Part shown: positions 14,956 through 27,669 of the stretch, piece by piece
Position numbering within the stretch: position 1 is the first letter of the stretch
Layout: every line of letters begins with the position of its first letter
Assembly (NCBI RefSeq): GCF_027744825.2
Contig: NC_071340.1
Location: 1,619,501-1,683,500 of the forward strand
DNA from: Synchiropus splendidus
Lineage: Eukaryota > Chordata > Actinopteri > Syngnathiformes > Callionymidae
DNA length: 64,000 nt
Direction: 5' to 3'
Translations under genes and position numbers: made by a program
The notes under the pieces: model-generated
Database searches by the model: none
What the model saw: only the letters and a program-made list of their open reading frames with translations
Told to the model about the DNA's origin: nothing

Positions 14956-17900
14956 CTGAAAACGTGTTTTCTGCATTGTGCCATAACTTTGCAGGGCGAC
15001 TTCAGAACATGAAATTTTCTCCTCCCACTATATCAGAAAGGGTATTTCTAGTAGTTGCACATCAAATCTAAGTTGTCTGAATTGTTTTTCCAAAGTTATC
15101 AACATTCTTATGTTTGGCGTTCCGGAATCAACCTTATCTCAAGCTGAAAACGCGTTTTACACAATTTGCCATAACTTTGCAGGAAAACCTCAGAACATGA
15201 AATTTTCACCTCCCACTAGAGCAGAAAGGGTCTTTCTCTTAGTTGCACATCAAATCTAAGCTGTCTGAAGTGTTTTTCCAAAGTTATCAACATTTTTATG
15301 TTTGGCCTTCTGAAATCAACCTCATCTCAGGCTGAAAACGCGTTTTACGCATTGTGCCATAACTTTGCAGGGAAGCTTCAGAACATGATATTTTCACCTC
15401 CCACTATAGCAGAAAGGGTCTTTCTCATAGTTGCACATCAAATCTAAACTGTCTGAAGTATTTTTCGAAAGTTTTCAACATTTTTATGTTTGGTGTTCCT
15501 GAATCGACCTTATCTCAGGCCGAAAACCCGTTTTCTGCATTGTGCCATAACTTTGCAGGGAAGCTTCAGAACATGAAAATTTCACCTCCCACTATAGCAG
15601 AAAGGGTCTTTCGAGTAGGTGCATATCAAATCAAAGCTGTTTGAAGTGTTTTTCCATAGTTATCAACACTTTTATGTTTGGCGTTCCGGAATCGACCTTA
15701 TCTCAGGCTGAAAACACGATTTACGCATTCTGCCATAACTTTGCAGGGAAACTTCAGAACATGAAATTTTCACCTCCAACTATAGCAGAAAGGGTCTTTC
15801 TAGTAGTTGCACATCAAATCTAAGCTGCCTGAAGTGTTTTTCCAAAGTTATCAACATTTTTATGTTTGGCGTTCTGGAACCCACCTTATCTCAGGCTGAA
15901 AACGCGTTTTCTGCATTGTGCCATAACTTTGCAGGGCGACTTCAGAACATGAAATTTTCTCCTCCCACTATATCAGAAAGGGTATTTCTAGTAGTTGCAC
16001 ATCAAATCTAAGTTGTCTGAAGTGTTTTTCCAAAGTTATTAACATTCTTATGTTTGGCGTTCCGGAATCAACCTTATCTCAAGCTGAAAACGCGTTTTAC
16101 GCAATTTGCCATAACTTTGCAGGAAAGCCTCAGAACATGAAATTTTCACCTCCCACTATAGCAGAAAGGGTCTTTCTCGTAGTTGCACATCAAATCTAAG
16201 CTGTCTGAAGTGTTTTTCCAAAGTTATCAACATTTTTATGTTTGGCCTTCTGAAATCAACCTCATCTCAGGCTGAAAACGAGTTTTACGCATTGTGCCAT
16301 AACTTTGCAGCGAAGCTTCAGAACATGAAATTTTCACCTCCCACTATAGCAGAAAGGGTCTTTCTCGTAGTTGCACATCAAATCTAAGCTGTCTGAAGTG
16401 TTTTTCGAAAGTTTTCAACATTTATATGTTTGGTGTTCCTGAATCGACCTTTTCTCAGGCTGAAAACGCGTTTTCTGCATTGTGCCATAACTTTGCAGGG
16501 AACCTTCAGATCATGAAATGTTCAAATCCCTCTGTAGCAGAAAGGGTCTTTCTAGTAGTTGCACATCAAATCTAAGCTGTCTGAAGTATTTTTCGAAAGT
16601 TTTCAACATTTTTATGTTTGGTGTTCCTGAATCAACCTCATCTCAGGCTGAAAACGCGTTTTACGCATTGTGCCATAACTTTGCAGGGAAGCTTTAGAAC
16701 ATGACATTTTCACCTCCCACTAGAGCAGAAAGGGTATTTCTAGTAGTTGCACATCAAATCTAAGCTGTCTGTAGAGTTTTTCCTGAGTTATCAACATTTT
16801 TATGTTTGGCGTTCTGAAATCAACCTCATCTCAGGCTGAAAACGCGTTTCACGCATTGTGCCATTACTTTGCAGGGAAGCTTCAGAACATGAAATTTTAA
16901 CCTCCCACTATAGCAGAATGGGTCTTTCTAGTCGTTGCACATCAAATCTTAGTTGTCTGAAGTGTTTTTCCAAAGTTCTCAACATTTTTATGTTTGGCGT
17001 TCTGAAATCAACCTCATCTCAGGCTGAAAACGCGTTTTACGCTTTGTGCCATAACTTTGCAGGGAAGCTTCAGAAAATGAAAATTTAACCTCCCACTATA
17101 GCAGAAAGGGTCTTTCTTGTAGTTGCACATCAAATCTAAGCTGTCTTGAAGTGTTTTTCTAAAGTTATCAACATTTTTATGTTTGGCGTTCCGGAACCCA
17201 CCTTATCTCAGCCTGAAAACGCGTTTTACATATTTTGCCATAACTTTGCAGGGAAGCTTCAGAACATGAAATGTTCGCCTCCCACTATAGCAGATAGGGC
17301 CTTTCTAGTAGTTGCACATCAAATCTAAGCTGTCTGAAGTGTTTTTCCAAAGTTATCAACATTTTTATGTTTGGCGTTCTGGAACCCACCTTATCTCAGG
17401 CTGAAAACGCGTTTTCTGCATTGTGCCATAACTTTGCAGGGAGACTTCAGAACATGAAATTTTCTCCTCCCACCATAGCAGAAAGGGTATTTCTAGTAGT
17501 TGCACATCAAATCTAAGTTGTCTGAAGTGTTTTTCCAAAGTTATCAACATTCTTATGTTTGGTGTTCCGGAACCCACCTTATTTCAGCCTGAAAACGCGT
17601 TTTACATATTTTGCCATAACTTTGAGGGAAGCTTCAGAACATGACATTTTAACATCCCACTATAGCAGAAAGGGTATTTCTCGTAGTTGCACATCAAATC
17701 TAAGTTGTCTTAAGTGTTTTTCCAAAGTTATCAACATTCTCATGTTTGGCGTTCCGGAACCCACCTTATCTCAGCCTGAAAACGCGTTTTACATATTTTG
17801 CCATAACTTTGAGGGAAGCTTCAGAACATGAAATTTTAACATCCCACTATAGCAGAAAGGGTATTTCTAGTAGTTGCACATCAAATCTAAGCTGTCTGAA

Positions 17901-20900
17901 GTGTTTTTCCAAAGTTATCAACATTCTTATGTTTGGCGTTCCGGAATCGACCTTATCTCAGGCTGAAAACGCGTTTCCTGCATTGTGGCATAACTTTGCA
18001 GGGAAGCTTCAGAACATGAAATTTTCACCTCCCACTGTAGCAGAAAGGGCCTTTCTAGTAGTTGCACATCATATGTAAGCTGTTTGAAGTGTTTTTCCAA
18101 AGTTATCAACACTTTTATGTTTGGCGTTCCGGAATCGACCTTATCTCAGGCTGAAAACACGATTTACGCATTCTGCCATAACTTTGCAGGGAAGCTTCAG
18201 AACATAAAATTTTCATATCCCACTATAGCAGAAAGGGTCTTTCTAGTAGTCTCACATCAAATCTAAGCTGTCTGAAGTGTTTTTCCAAAGTTATCAACAT
18301 TTTTATGTTTGGCGCTCCGGAATCGACCTTATCTCAGTCTGAAAACGCGTTTTCTGCATTGTGCCATAACTTTGCAGGGAAGCTTCAGAACATGAAATTT
18401 TTACCTCCCACTATAGCAGAAAGGGTCTTTTTAGTAGTTGCACATCAAATCTAAGCTGTCGAAAGTGTTTTTCCAAAGTTATCAACATTTTTATGTTTGG
18501 CGTTTCAGAATCGTACTTATCTCGGGCTGAAAACGCGTTTTCTGCATTGTGCCATAACTTTGCAGGGAAGCTGTAGAACATGAAATTTTCACCTCCCACT
18601 AGAGCAGAAAGGGTATTTCTAGTAGTTGCACATCAAATCTAAGCTGTCTGTAGAGTTTTTTCTGAGTTATCAACATTTTTATGTTTGGCGTTCTGAAATC
18701 ATCCTCATCTCAGGCTGAAAACGCGTTTCACGCATTGTGCCATTACTTTGCAGGGAAGCTTCAGAACATGAAATTTTAACCTCCCACGATAGCAGAATGG
18801 GTCTTTCTAGTAGTTGCACATCAAATCTTAGCTGTCTGAAGTGTTTTTCCAAAGTTCTCAACATTTTTATGTTTGGCGTTCTGAAATCAACCTCATCTCA
18901 GGCTGAAAACGCGTTTTACGTATTGTGCCATAACTTTGCAGGGAAGCTTCAGAAAATGAAATTTTAACCTCCCACTGTAGCAGAAAGTGTCTTTCTTGTA
19001 GTTGCACATCAAATCTAAGCTGTCTGAAGTGTTTTTCCAAAGTTATCAACATTCTTATGTTTGGCGTTCCGGAATCAACCTTATCTCAGGCTGATAACGC
19101 GTTTTACGCATTGTGCCATAACTTTGCAGGGAAGCTTCAGAACATGAAATGTTCGCCTCCCACTATAGCAGAAAGGGTCTTTCTCGTAGTTGCACATCAA
19201 ATCTAAGCTGTCTGAAGTGTTTTTCGAAAGTTTTCAACATTTTTATGTTTGGTGTTCCTGAATCGACCTTATCTCAGGCCGAAAACGCGTTTTCTGCATT
19301 GTGCCATAACTTTGCAGGGAAGCTTCAGAACATGAAAATTTCACCTCCCACTATAGCAGAAAGGGTATTTCGAGTAGGTGCACATCAAATCAAAGCTTTT
19401 GAAGTGTTTTTCCAAAGTTATCAACACTTTTATGTTTGGCGTTCCGGAATCGACCTTATCTCAGGCTGAAAACACGATTTACGCATTCTGCCATAACTTT
19501 GCAGGGAAGCTTCAGAACATAAAATTTTCATATCCCACTATAGCAGAAAGGGTCTTTCTAGTAGTCTCACATCAAATCTAAGCTGTCTGAAGTGTTTTTC
19601 CAAAGTTATCAACATTTTTATGTTTGGCGCTCCGGAATCGACCTTATCTCAGTCTGAAAACGCGTTTTCTGCATTGTGCCATAACTTTGCAGGGAAGCTT
19701 CAGAACATGAAATTTTTACCTCCCACTATAGTAGAAAGGGTCTTTCTAGTAGTTGCACATCAAATCTAAGCTGTCGAAAGTGTTTTTCCAAAGTTATCAA
19801 CATTTTTATGTTTGGCGTTTCGGAATCGACCTTATCTCCGGCTGAAAACGCGTTTTCTGCATTGTGCCATAACTTTGCAGGGAAGCTGTAGAACATGAAA
19901 TTTTCACCTCCTACTAGAGCAGAAAGGGTATTACTAGTAGTTGCACATCAAATCTAAGCTGTCTGAAGTGTTTATCCAAAGTTATCAACATTTTTATGTT
20001 TGGCGTTCTGAAATCAACCTCATCTCAGGCTGAAAACGCCTTTCACGCATTGTGCCATTACTTTGCAGGGAAGCTTCAGAACATGAAATTTTAACCTCCC
20101 ACTATAGCAGAATGGGTCTGTCTAGTAGTTGCACATCAAATCTAAGCTGTCTTGAAGTGTTTTTCTAAAGTTATCAACATTTTTATGTTTGGCGTTCAGG
20201 AACTCACCTTATCTCAGCCTGAAAACACGTTTTACATATTTTGCCATAACTTTGCAGGGAAGCTTAAGAACATGAAATTTTAACCTCCCACTATAGCGGA
20301 AATGGTCTTTCTTGTAGTTGCACATCAAATCTAAGCTGTCTTGAAGTGTTTTTCCAAAGTTATCAACATTTTTATGTTTGGCGTTCAGGAACCCACCTTA
20401 TCTCAGCCTGAAAACGCGTTTTACATATTTTGCCATAACTTTGCAGGGAAGCTTAAGAACATGAAATTTTAACATCCCACTATAGCAGAAAGGGTCTTTC
20501 TAGTAGTTGCACATCAAATCTAAGCTGTCTGAAGTGTTTTTCCAAAGTTATCAACATTCTTATGTTTGGCGTTCCGGAATCAACCTTATCTCAGGCTGAT
20601 AACTCGTTTTACGCATTGTGCCATAACTTTGCAGGGAAGCTTCAGAACATGAAATGTTCGCCTCCCACTGTAGCAGATAGGGTCTTTCTAGTAGTTGCAG
20701 ATCAAATCTAAGCTGTCTGAAATGTTTTTCCAAAGTTATCAACATTTTTATGTTTGCCGTTCTGGAACCCACCTTATCTCAATCTGAAAACGTGTTTTCT
20801 GCATTGTGCCATAACTTTGCAGGGAAGCCTCAGAACATGAAATTTTCACCTACCGCTATAGTAGAAAAGGTCTTTCTAGTAGTTGCACATCAAATCTAAA

Positions 20901-23259
20901 CAGTCTGAAGTGTCTTTCATAAGTTATCAACATTTTTATGTTTGGCGTTCCGGAATCAACCTTATCTCAGGCTGAAAACGCTTTTTCGGCATTGTGCCAT
21001 AACTTTGCAGGGAAGCTTCAGAACATGAAATTTTCAATTCCCATTATAGCAGAAAGGGTCTTTCTCGTACTTGCACATAAAATCTAAGCTGTATGAAGTG
21101 TTTTTTGAAAGTTTTCAACATTTTTATGTTTGGCGTTCCGGAATCGACCTTATCTCAGGCTGAAAATGCGTTTTCTGCAATGTGCCATAACTTTGCAGGG
21201 AAGTTTCAGAACATGAAATTTTCAACTCCCACTATAGCAGAATGGGTCTTTCTAGTAGTTGCACATCAAATCTAAGCTGTCTGAAGTGTTTTTCCAAAGT
21301 TTTCAACATTTTTATGTTTGGCGTTCCGGAATCGACCTTATCTCAGGCTGAGAACGCGTTTTAAGCATTGTGCCATAACTTTGCATAAAGCTTCAGAACA
21401 TTACATTTTCACATACCACTATAGCAGAAAGGGTCTTTCTCGTAGTTGCACGTCAAATCTAAGCTGACTGATGTGTTTTTCCGAAGTTATCAACATTTTT
21501 ATGTTTGGCGTTCCGGAATCAACCTTATCTCAGGCTGAAAACGCGTTTTACGCATTGTGCCATAACTTTGCAGGAAAGCTTCAGAACATGAAATTTTCAA
21601 TTCCCTCTAAAGCAGAAAGGGTTTTTCTCCTACTTGCACATCAAATCTAAGCTCTCTGAAGTGTTTTTCCAAAGTTATCAACATTTTTATGTTTGGCGTT
21701 CCAGAATCGACCTTATCTCAGGCTGAAAACACGTTGTCTGCATTGTGGCATAACTTTGCATGGAAGCTTTCGAACATGAAATTTTAACCTCCCACTATAG
21801 CTGAAAGGGTCTTTCTAGTAGTTGCACATCAAATCTAAGCTGTCTGATGTGTTTTTCCAAAGCTATCAACATTTTTATGTTTGGCGTTCCGGAATCGACC
21901 TTATCTCAGGATGAAAAATCGTTTTCTGCATTGTCCCATAACTTTCCAGGGAAGCTTCAAAACATGAAATTTTGACCTCCCACTATAGCAGAAAGGGTCT
22001 TTCAAGGAGTTGCACATCAAATGTAAGCTGTCTGATGTGTTTTTCGAAAGTTATCAACATTTTTACGTTTGGCGTTCCGGAACCCACCATATGTCAAGCT
22101 GAAAACGCGTTTTCTGCATTGTGCCATAACTTTGCAGGGAAGCTTCAGAACATGAAATGTTCACCTCCCACTATGGCAGAAAGGGTCTTTCTAGTAGTTG
22201 CACATCAAATCTGAGCTGTCTGAAGTGTTTTTTGAAAGTTATCAACATTTTTATGATTGGCGTTCCAGAATCGACCTTATCTCAGACTGAAAACGCGTTG
22301 TCTGCATTGTGCCATAACTTTGCATGGAAGCTTTCGAACATGAAATTTTAACCTCCCACTATAGCAGAAAGGGTCTTTCTAGTAGTTGCACATCAAATCT
22401 AAGCTGTCTGATGTGTTTTTCCAAAGCTATCAACATTTTTATGTTTGGCATTCCGGAATCGACCTTATCTCAGGATGAAAAATCGTTTTCTGCATTGTCC
22501 CATAACTTTCCAGGGAAGCTTCAGAACATGAAATTTTGACCTCCCACTATAGCAGAAAGGGTCTTTCTCGTAGTTGCAAATGAAATATAAGCTGTCTGAA
22601 GTGTTTTTCCAAAGTTATCAACATTTTTATGTTTGGCGTTCCGGAACCCACCTTATCTCAGGCTGAAAACGCGTTTTCTGCATTGTCCCATAACTTTGCA
22701 GGGAAACTTCAGAACATGAAATTTTCACTTCCCACTATTGCAGAAAGGGTCTTTATAGTAGTTGCACATCAAATCTAAGCTGTCTGAAATGTTTTTTCCA
22801 AAGTTATCAACATTTTTATGTTTGGCGTTCTGGAACCCACCTTATCTCAGGCTGAAAACGCGTTTTCAGCATTGTGCCATAACTTTGCAGGGAAGCTTCA
22901 GAACATGAAATTTTAACCTCCCACTGTAGCAGAAAGGGTCTTTCTAGTAGTTGCACATCAAATCTAAGCTGTCTGAAGTGTTTTTCCAAAGTTATCAACA
23001 TTTTTATGTTTGGCGTTCCGGAACCCACCTTATCTCAGGCTGAAAACGCGTTTTCCGCATTGTGCCATAACTTTGCAGGGAAGCTTCAGAACATGAAATT
23101 TTCAGCTCCCACTGTTGCAGAAAGGGTCTTTCTCGTAGTTGCACATGAAAGATAAGCTGTCTGAAGTGTTTCTCCAAAGTTATCAACATTTTTATGTTTG
23201 GCGTTCCGGAACCCACCTCATCTCTGGCTGAAAAAGCATTTTCTGCTTTGTGCCATAAC

Positions 23260-23980
23260 TATGCAGGGAAACTTCAGAACATGAAATTTTCACTTCCCAC
23301 TATAGCAGAAAGGGTCTTTCTAGTAGTTGCACATCAAATCTAAGCTGTCTGAAATTTTTTTTCCAAAGTTATCAACATTTTTATGTTTGGCGTTCCGGAA
23401 CCCACCTTATCTCAGGCTGAAAACGCGTTTTCTGCATTGTGCCATAACTTTGCAGGGAAGCTTCAGAACATGAAATTTTAACCTCCCACTGTAGCAGAAA
23501 TGGTCTTTCTAGTAGTTGCACATCAAATCTAAGCTGTCTGAAGTGTTTTTCCAAAGTTATCAACATTTTTATGTTTGAAGTTCCGGAACCCACCTTATCT
23601 CAGGCTGAAAACGCGTTTTCTGCATTGTCCCATAACTTTGCAGGGAAACTTCAGAACATGAAATTTTCACTTCCCACTATAGCAGAAAGGGTCTTTCTAG
23701 TAGTTGCACATCAAATCTAAGCTGTCTGAAATTTTTTTTCCAAAGTTATCAACATTTTTATGTTTGGCGTTCCGGAACCCACCTTATCTCAGGCTGAAAA
23801 CGCGTTTTCTGCATTGTGCCATAACTTTGCAGGGAAGCTTCAGAACATGAAATTTTAACCTCCCACTGTAGCAGAAATGGTCTTTCTAGTAGTTGCACAT
23901 CAAATCTAAGCTGTCTGAAGTGTTTTTCCAAAGTTATCAACATTTTTATGTTTGAAGTTCCGGAACCCACCTTATGTCAG
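23260..23980. repeat. 377-bp satellite dimer, two nearly identical copies
   Basis: Two dimers about 377 bp apart share the runs CTGAAATTTTTTTTCCAAAG (23350 and 23727) and GTTTGAAGTTCCGG (23573 and 23950), and look almost identical between these marks. This is the tightest local homogenisation I saw in the left half of the array. Confidence 0.8.
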
Positions 23981-26900
23981 GCTCAAAACGCGTTTTCTGC
24001 ATTGTTCCTTAACTTTGCAGGGAAGCATCAGAACATGAAATTTTGAACTCCCACTACAACAGACAGGGTCTTTGTAGTAGTTGCATATCAAGTCTAAGCT
24101 GTCTGAAGTGTTTTTCGAAAGTTATCAACATTTCTATGTTTGGTGTTCCGGAACCCACCTTGTCTCAGGCTGAAAACGCGTTTTCTGCATTGTGCCATAA
24201 CTTTGAAGGAAAGCTTCAGAACATGACATTTTCACCTCCCACTATAGCAGAAAGGGTCTTTCTAGTAGTTACACATCAAATCTAAGCTATCTGAAGTGTT
24301 TTTCCAAAGTTTTCAACATTTTTATGTTTGGCGTTCCGGAACCCACCTCATCTCTGGCTGAAAAAGCGTTTTCTGCTTTGTGCCATGACTTTGCAGGGAA
24401 GCTTCAGAACAAGAAATTTTAACCTCCCACTGTAGCAGAAAGGGTCTTTCTAGTAGTTGCACATCAAATCTAAGTTGTCTGACATGTTTTTTCCAAATTA
24501 TCAACATTTTTATGTTTGGCGTTCCGGATCCCTCCTTATCTCAGGCTGAAAACGTATTATCTGCATTGTGCCATAACTTTGCAGGGAAGCTTCAGAACAT
24601 GAAATTTTAACCTCCCACTATAACAGACAGGGTCTTTCTAGTAGTTGCACATCAAATCTAAGTTGTCTGAAGTGTTTTTCGAAAGCTATCAACATTTTTT
24701 AGGTTGGCGTTCCGGAAACGACCTTATGTCTGGCTGAAAACGCGTTTTCTGCATTGTGCCATAACTTTGCAGGGAAGCTTCAGAACATGAAATTTTAACC
24801 TCCCAATATAGCAGAAAGGGTCTTTCTAGTCGCTGTACATCAAATCTAAGCTGTCTGAAGTGTTTTTCCAAAGTTATCAACATTTTTATGTTTGGCGTTC
24901 CGGAACCCACCTTATCTCAGGCTGAAAACGCGTTTTCTGCATTGTGCCATAACTTTGCAGGGAAGCTTCAGAACATGAAATTTTCACCTCCCACTCTAGC
25001 AGAAAGGGTCTTTCTAGTCGTTGCACATTAAATCTAAGCTGTCTGAAGTGTTTTTCCAAAGTTATCAACATTTTTACGTTTGCCGCTGCAGAACCCACAT
25101 TATCTCGGGCTGAAAATGCGTTTTCTGGATTGTGCCATAACTTTGCAGGGAGGCTTCAGAACATGAAATTTTAACCTCCCACAATAGCATAAAGGGTCTT
25201 TCTTGTAGTTTCACATCAAATCGAAGCTGTCTGAAGTGTTTTTCCAAAGTTATCAACATTTTTACGTTTGGCGCTCCGGAACCCACCTTATCTCAGGCTG
25301 AAAACGCGTTTTCTGCATTGTCCCATAACTTTGCAGGGAAGCTTCAGAACATGAAATTTTCACTTCCCACTATAGCAGAAAGGGATTTTCTAGTAGTTGC
25401 ACATCAAATCTAAGCTGTCTGAAATGTTTTTTCCAAAGTTATCAACATTTTTATTTTTGGCGTACCGGAACCCACCTTATCTCAGGCTGAAAATGCGTTT
25501 TCTGCATTGTGCCTTAACATTTCTGGGGAGCTTGAGTACATGGAATTTTCACCTCCCACTATAACAGAAAGGGTCCTTCTAGTAGTTGCACATCAACTCT
25601 AAGCTGTCTGAAGTGTTTTTCCAAAGTTATCAACATTTTTATGTTTGGCGTTCGGGAAGCCACCTTATCTCAGGTTGAAAACGCGTTTTCTGCATTGTGC
25701 CATAACTTTGCAGGGAAGCTTCAGAACATGAAATTTTCGCCTCCCACTATAACAGAAACGGTCCTTCTAGTAGTTGCACATCAACTCTAAGCTGTCTGAA
25801 GTGTTTTTCCAAAGTTATCAACATTTTTATGTTTGGCGTTCGGGAACCCACCTTATCTCAGGCTGAAAACGCGTTTTCTGCATTGTGCCATAACTTTGCA
25901 GGGAAGCTTCAGAACATGAAATTTTAACCTCCCACAATAGCATAAAGGGTCTTTCTTGTAGTTTCACATCAAATCGAAGCTGTCTGAAGTGTTTTTCCAA
26001 AGTTATCAACATTTTTACGTTTGGCGTTCCGGAACCCACCTTATCTCAGGCTGAAAACGCGTTTTCTGCATTGTCCCATAACTTTGCAGGGAAGCTTCAG
26101 AACATGAAATTTTCTCTTCCCACTATAGCAGAAAGGGATTTTCTAGTAGTTGCACATCAAATCTAAGCTGTCTGAAATGTTTTTTCCAAAGTTATCAACA
26201 TTTTTATTTTTGGCGTTCCGGAACCCACCTTATCTCAGGCTGAAAACGTGTTTTCTGCATTGTGCCATAACTTTGCAGGGAAGCTTCAGAACATGAAATT
26301 TTAACCTCCCACAATTGCAGAAAGGGTCTTTCTAGTAGTTGCGCATCAAATCTAAGCTGTCTGAAGTGGTTTTCCAAAGTTATCAACATTTTTATGTTTG
26401 GCGTTCCGGAACCAACCTTATCTCTGGCTGAAAACGCTTTTTTTGCATTGTGCCTTTACTTTGCTGGGAATCTTTCGAACATGAAATTTTAACCTCCCAC
26501 AATAGCATAAAGGGTCTTTCTGGTAGTTGCACATCAAATCTAAGCTGTCTGAAGTGTTTTTCCAAAGTTATCAACATTTTTACGTTTGGCTCTCCGGAAC
26601 CCACATTACCTCAGGCTGAAAACGCGTTTTCTGCATTGTGCCATCACTTTGCAGGGAAGCTTCAGAATATGAAATTTTCACCTCCCAATATAGCAGAAAG
26701 GGTTTTTCTAGTAGTTGCACATCAAATCTAAGCTGTCTGAAATGTTTTTTCCAAAGTTATCAACATTTTTATTTTTGGCGTTCCGGAAGCCACCTTATCT
26801 CAGGCTGAAAACGCGTTTTCTGCATTGTGCCATAACTTTGCAGGGAAGCTTCAGAACATGAAATTTTCAACTCCCACTACAACAGACAGGGTCTTTGTAG

Positions 26901-27669
26901 TAGTTGCACATCAAATCTAAGCTGTCTGAAGTGTTTTTCGAAAGTTATCAACATTTTTATGTTTGGCGTTCCGGAACCCACCTTATCTCAGGCTGAAAGA
27001 GCGTTTTCTGCATTGTGCCATGACTTTGCAGGGAAGCTTCAGAACATGACATTTTAACCTCCCACTGTAGCAGAAAGGGTCTTTCTAGTAGTTGCACATC
27101 AAATCTAAGCTGTCTGAAGTGTTTTTCCAAAGTTATCAACATTTTTATGTTTGGCGTTCTGGAACCCACCTTATCTCAGGCTGAAAACGCGTTTTCTGCA
27201 TTGTGCTATACCTTTTCAGTGGAGCTTGAGTACATGGAATTTTCACCTCCCACTATAACAGAAAGGGTCCTTCTAGTAGTTGCACATCAACTCGAAGCTG
27301 TCTGAAGTGTTTTTCCAAAGTTATCAAAATTTTTATGTTTGGCGTTCCGGAATCGACCTTATCTCAGGCTGAAAACGCGTTTTTTGCATTGTGCCATAAC
27401 TTTGCATGGATGCTTCCGAACATGAAATTTTCATGTCCCACTATCGCAGAAAGGGTCTTTCTAGTAGTTGCACATCAAATCTAAGCTGTCTGAAGTGTTT
27501 TTCCAAAGTTATCAACATTTTTATCTTTGGCATTCCGGAATCGACCTTATCTCAGGCTGAAAACGCATTTTCTGCATCGTGCCATAACTTTGCAGGGAAG
27601 CTTCAGAACATGAAGTTTTCACCTCCCACTATAGCAGAAAGGGTCTTTCGAGTAGTTGCACATCAAATC

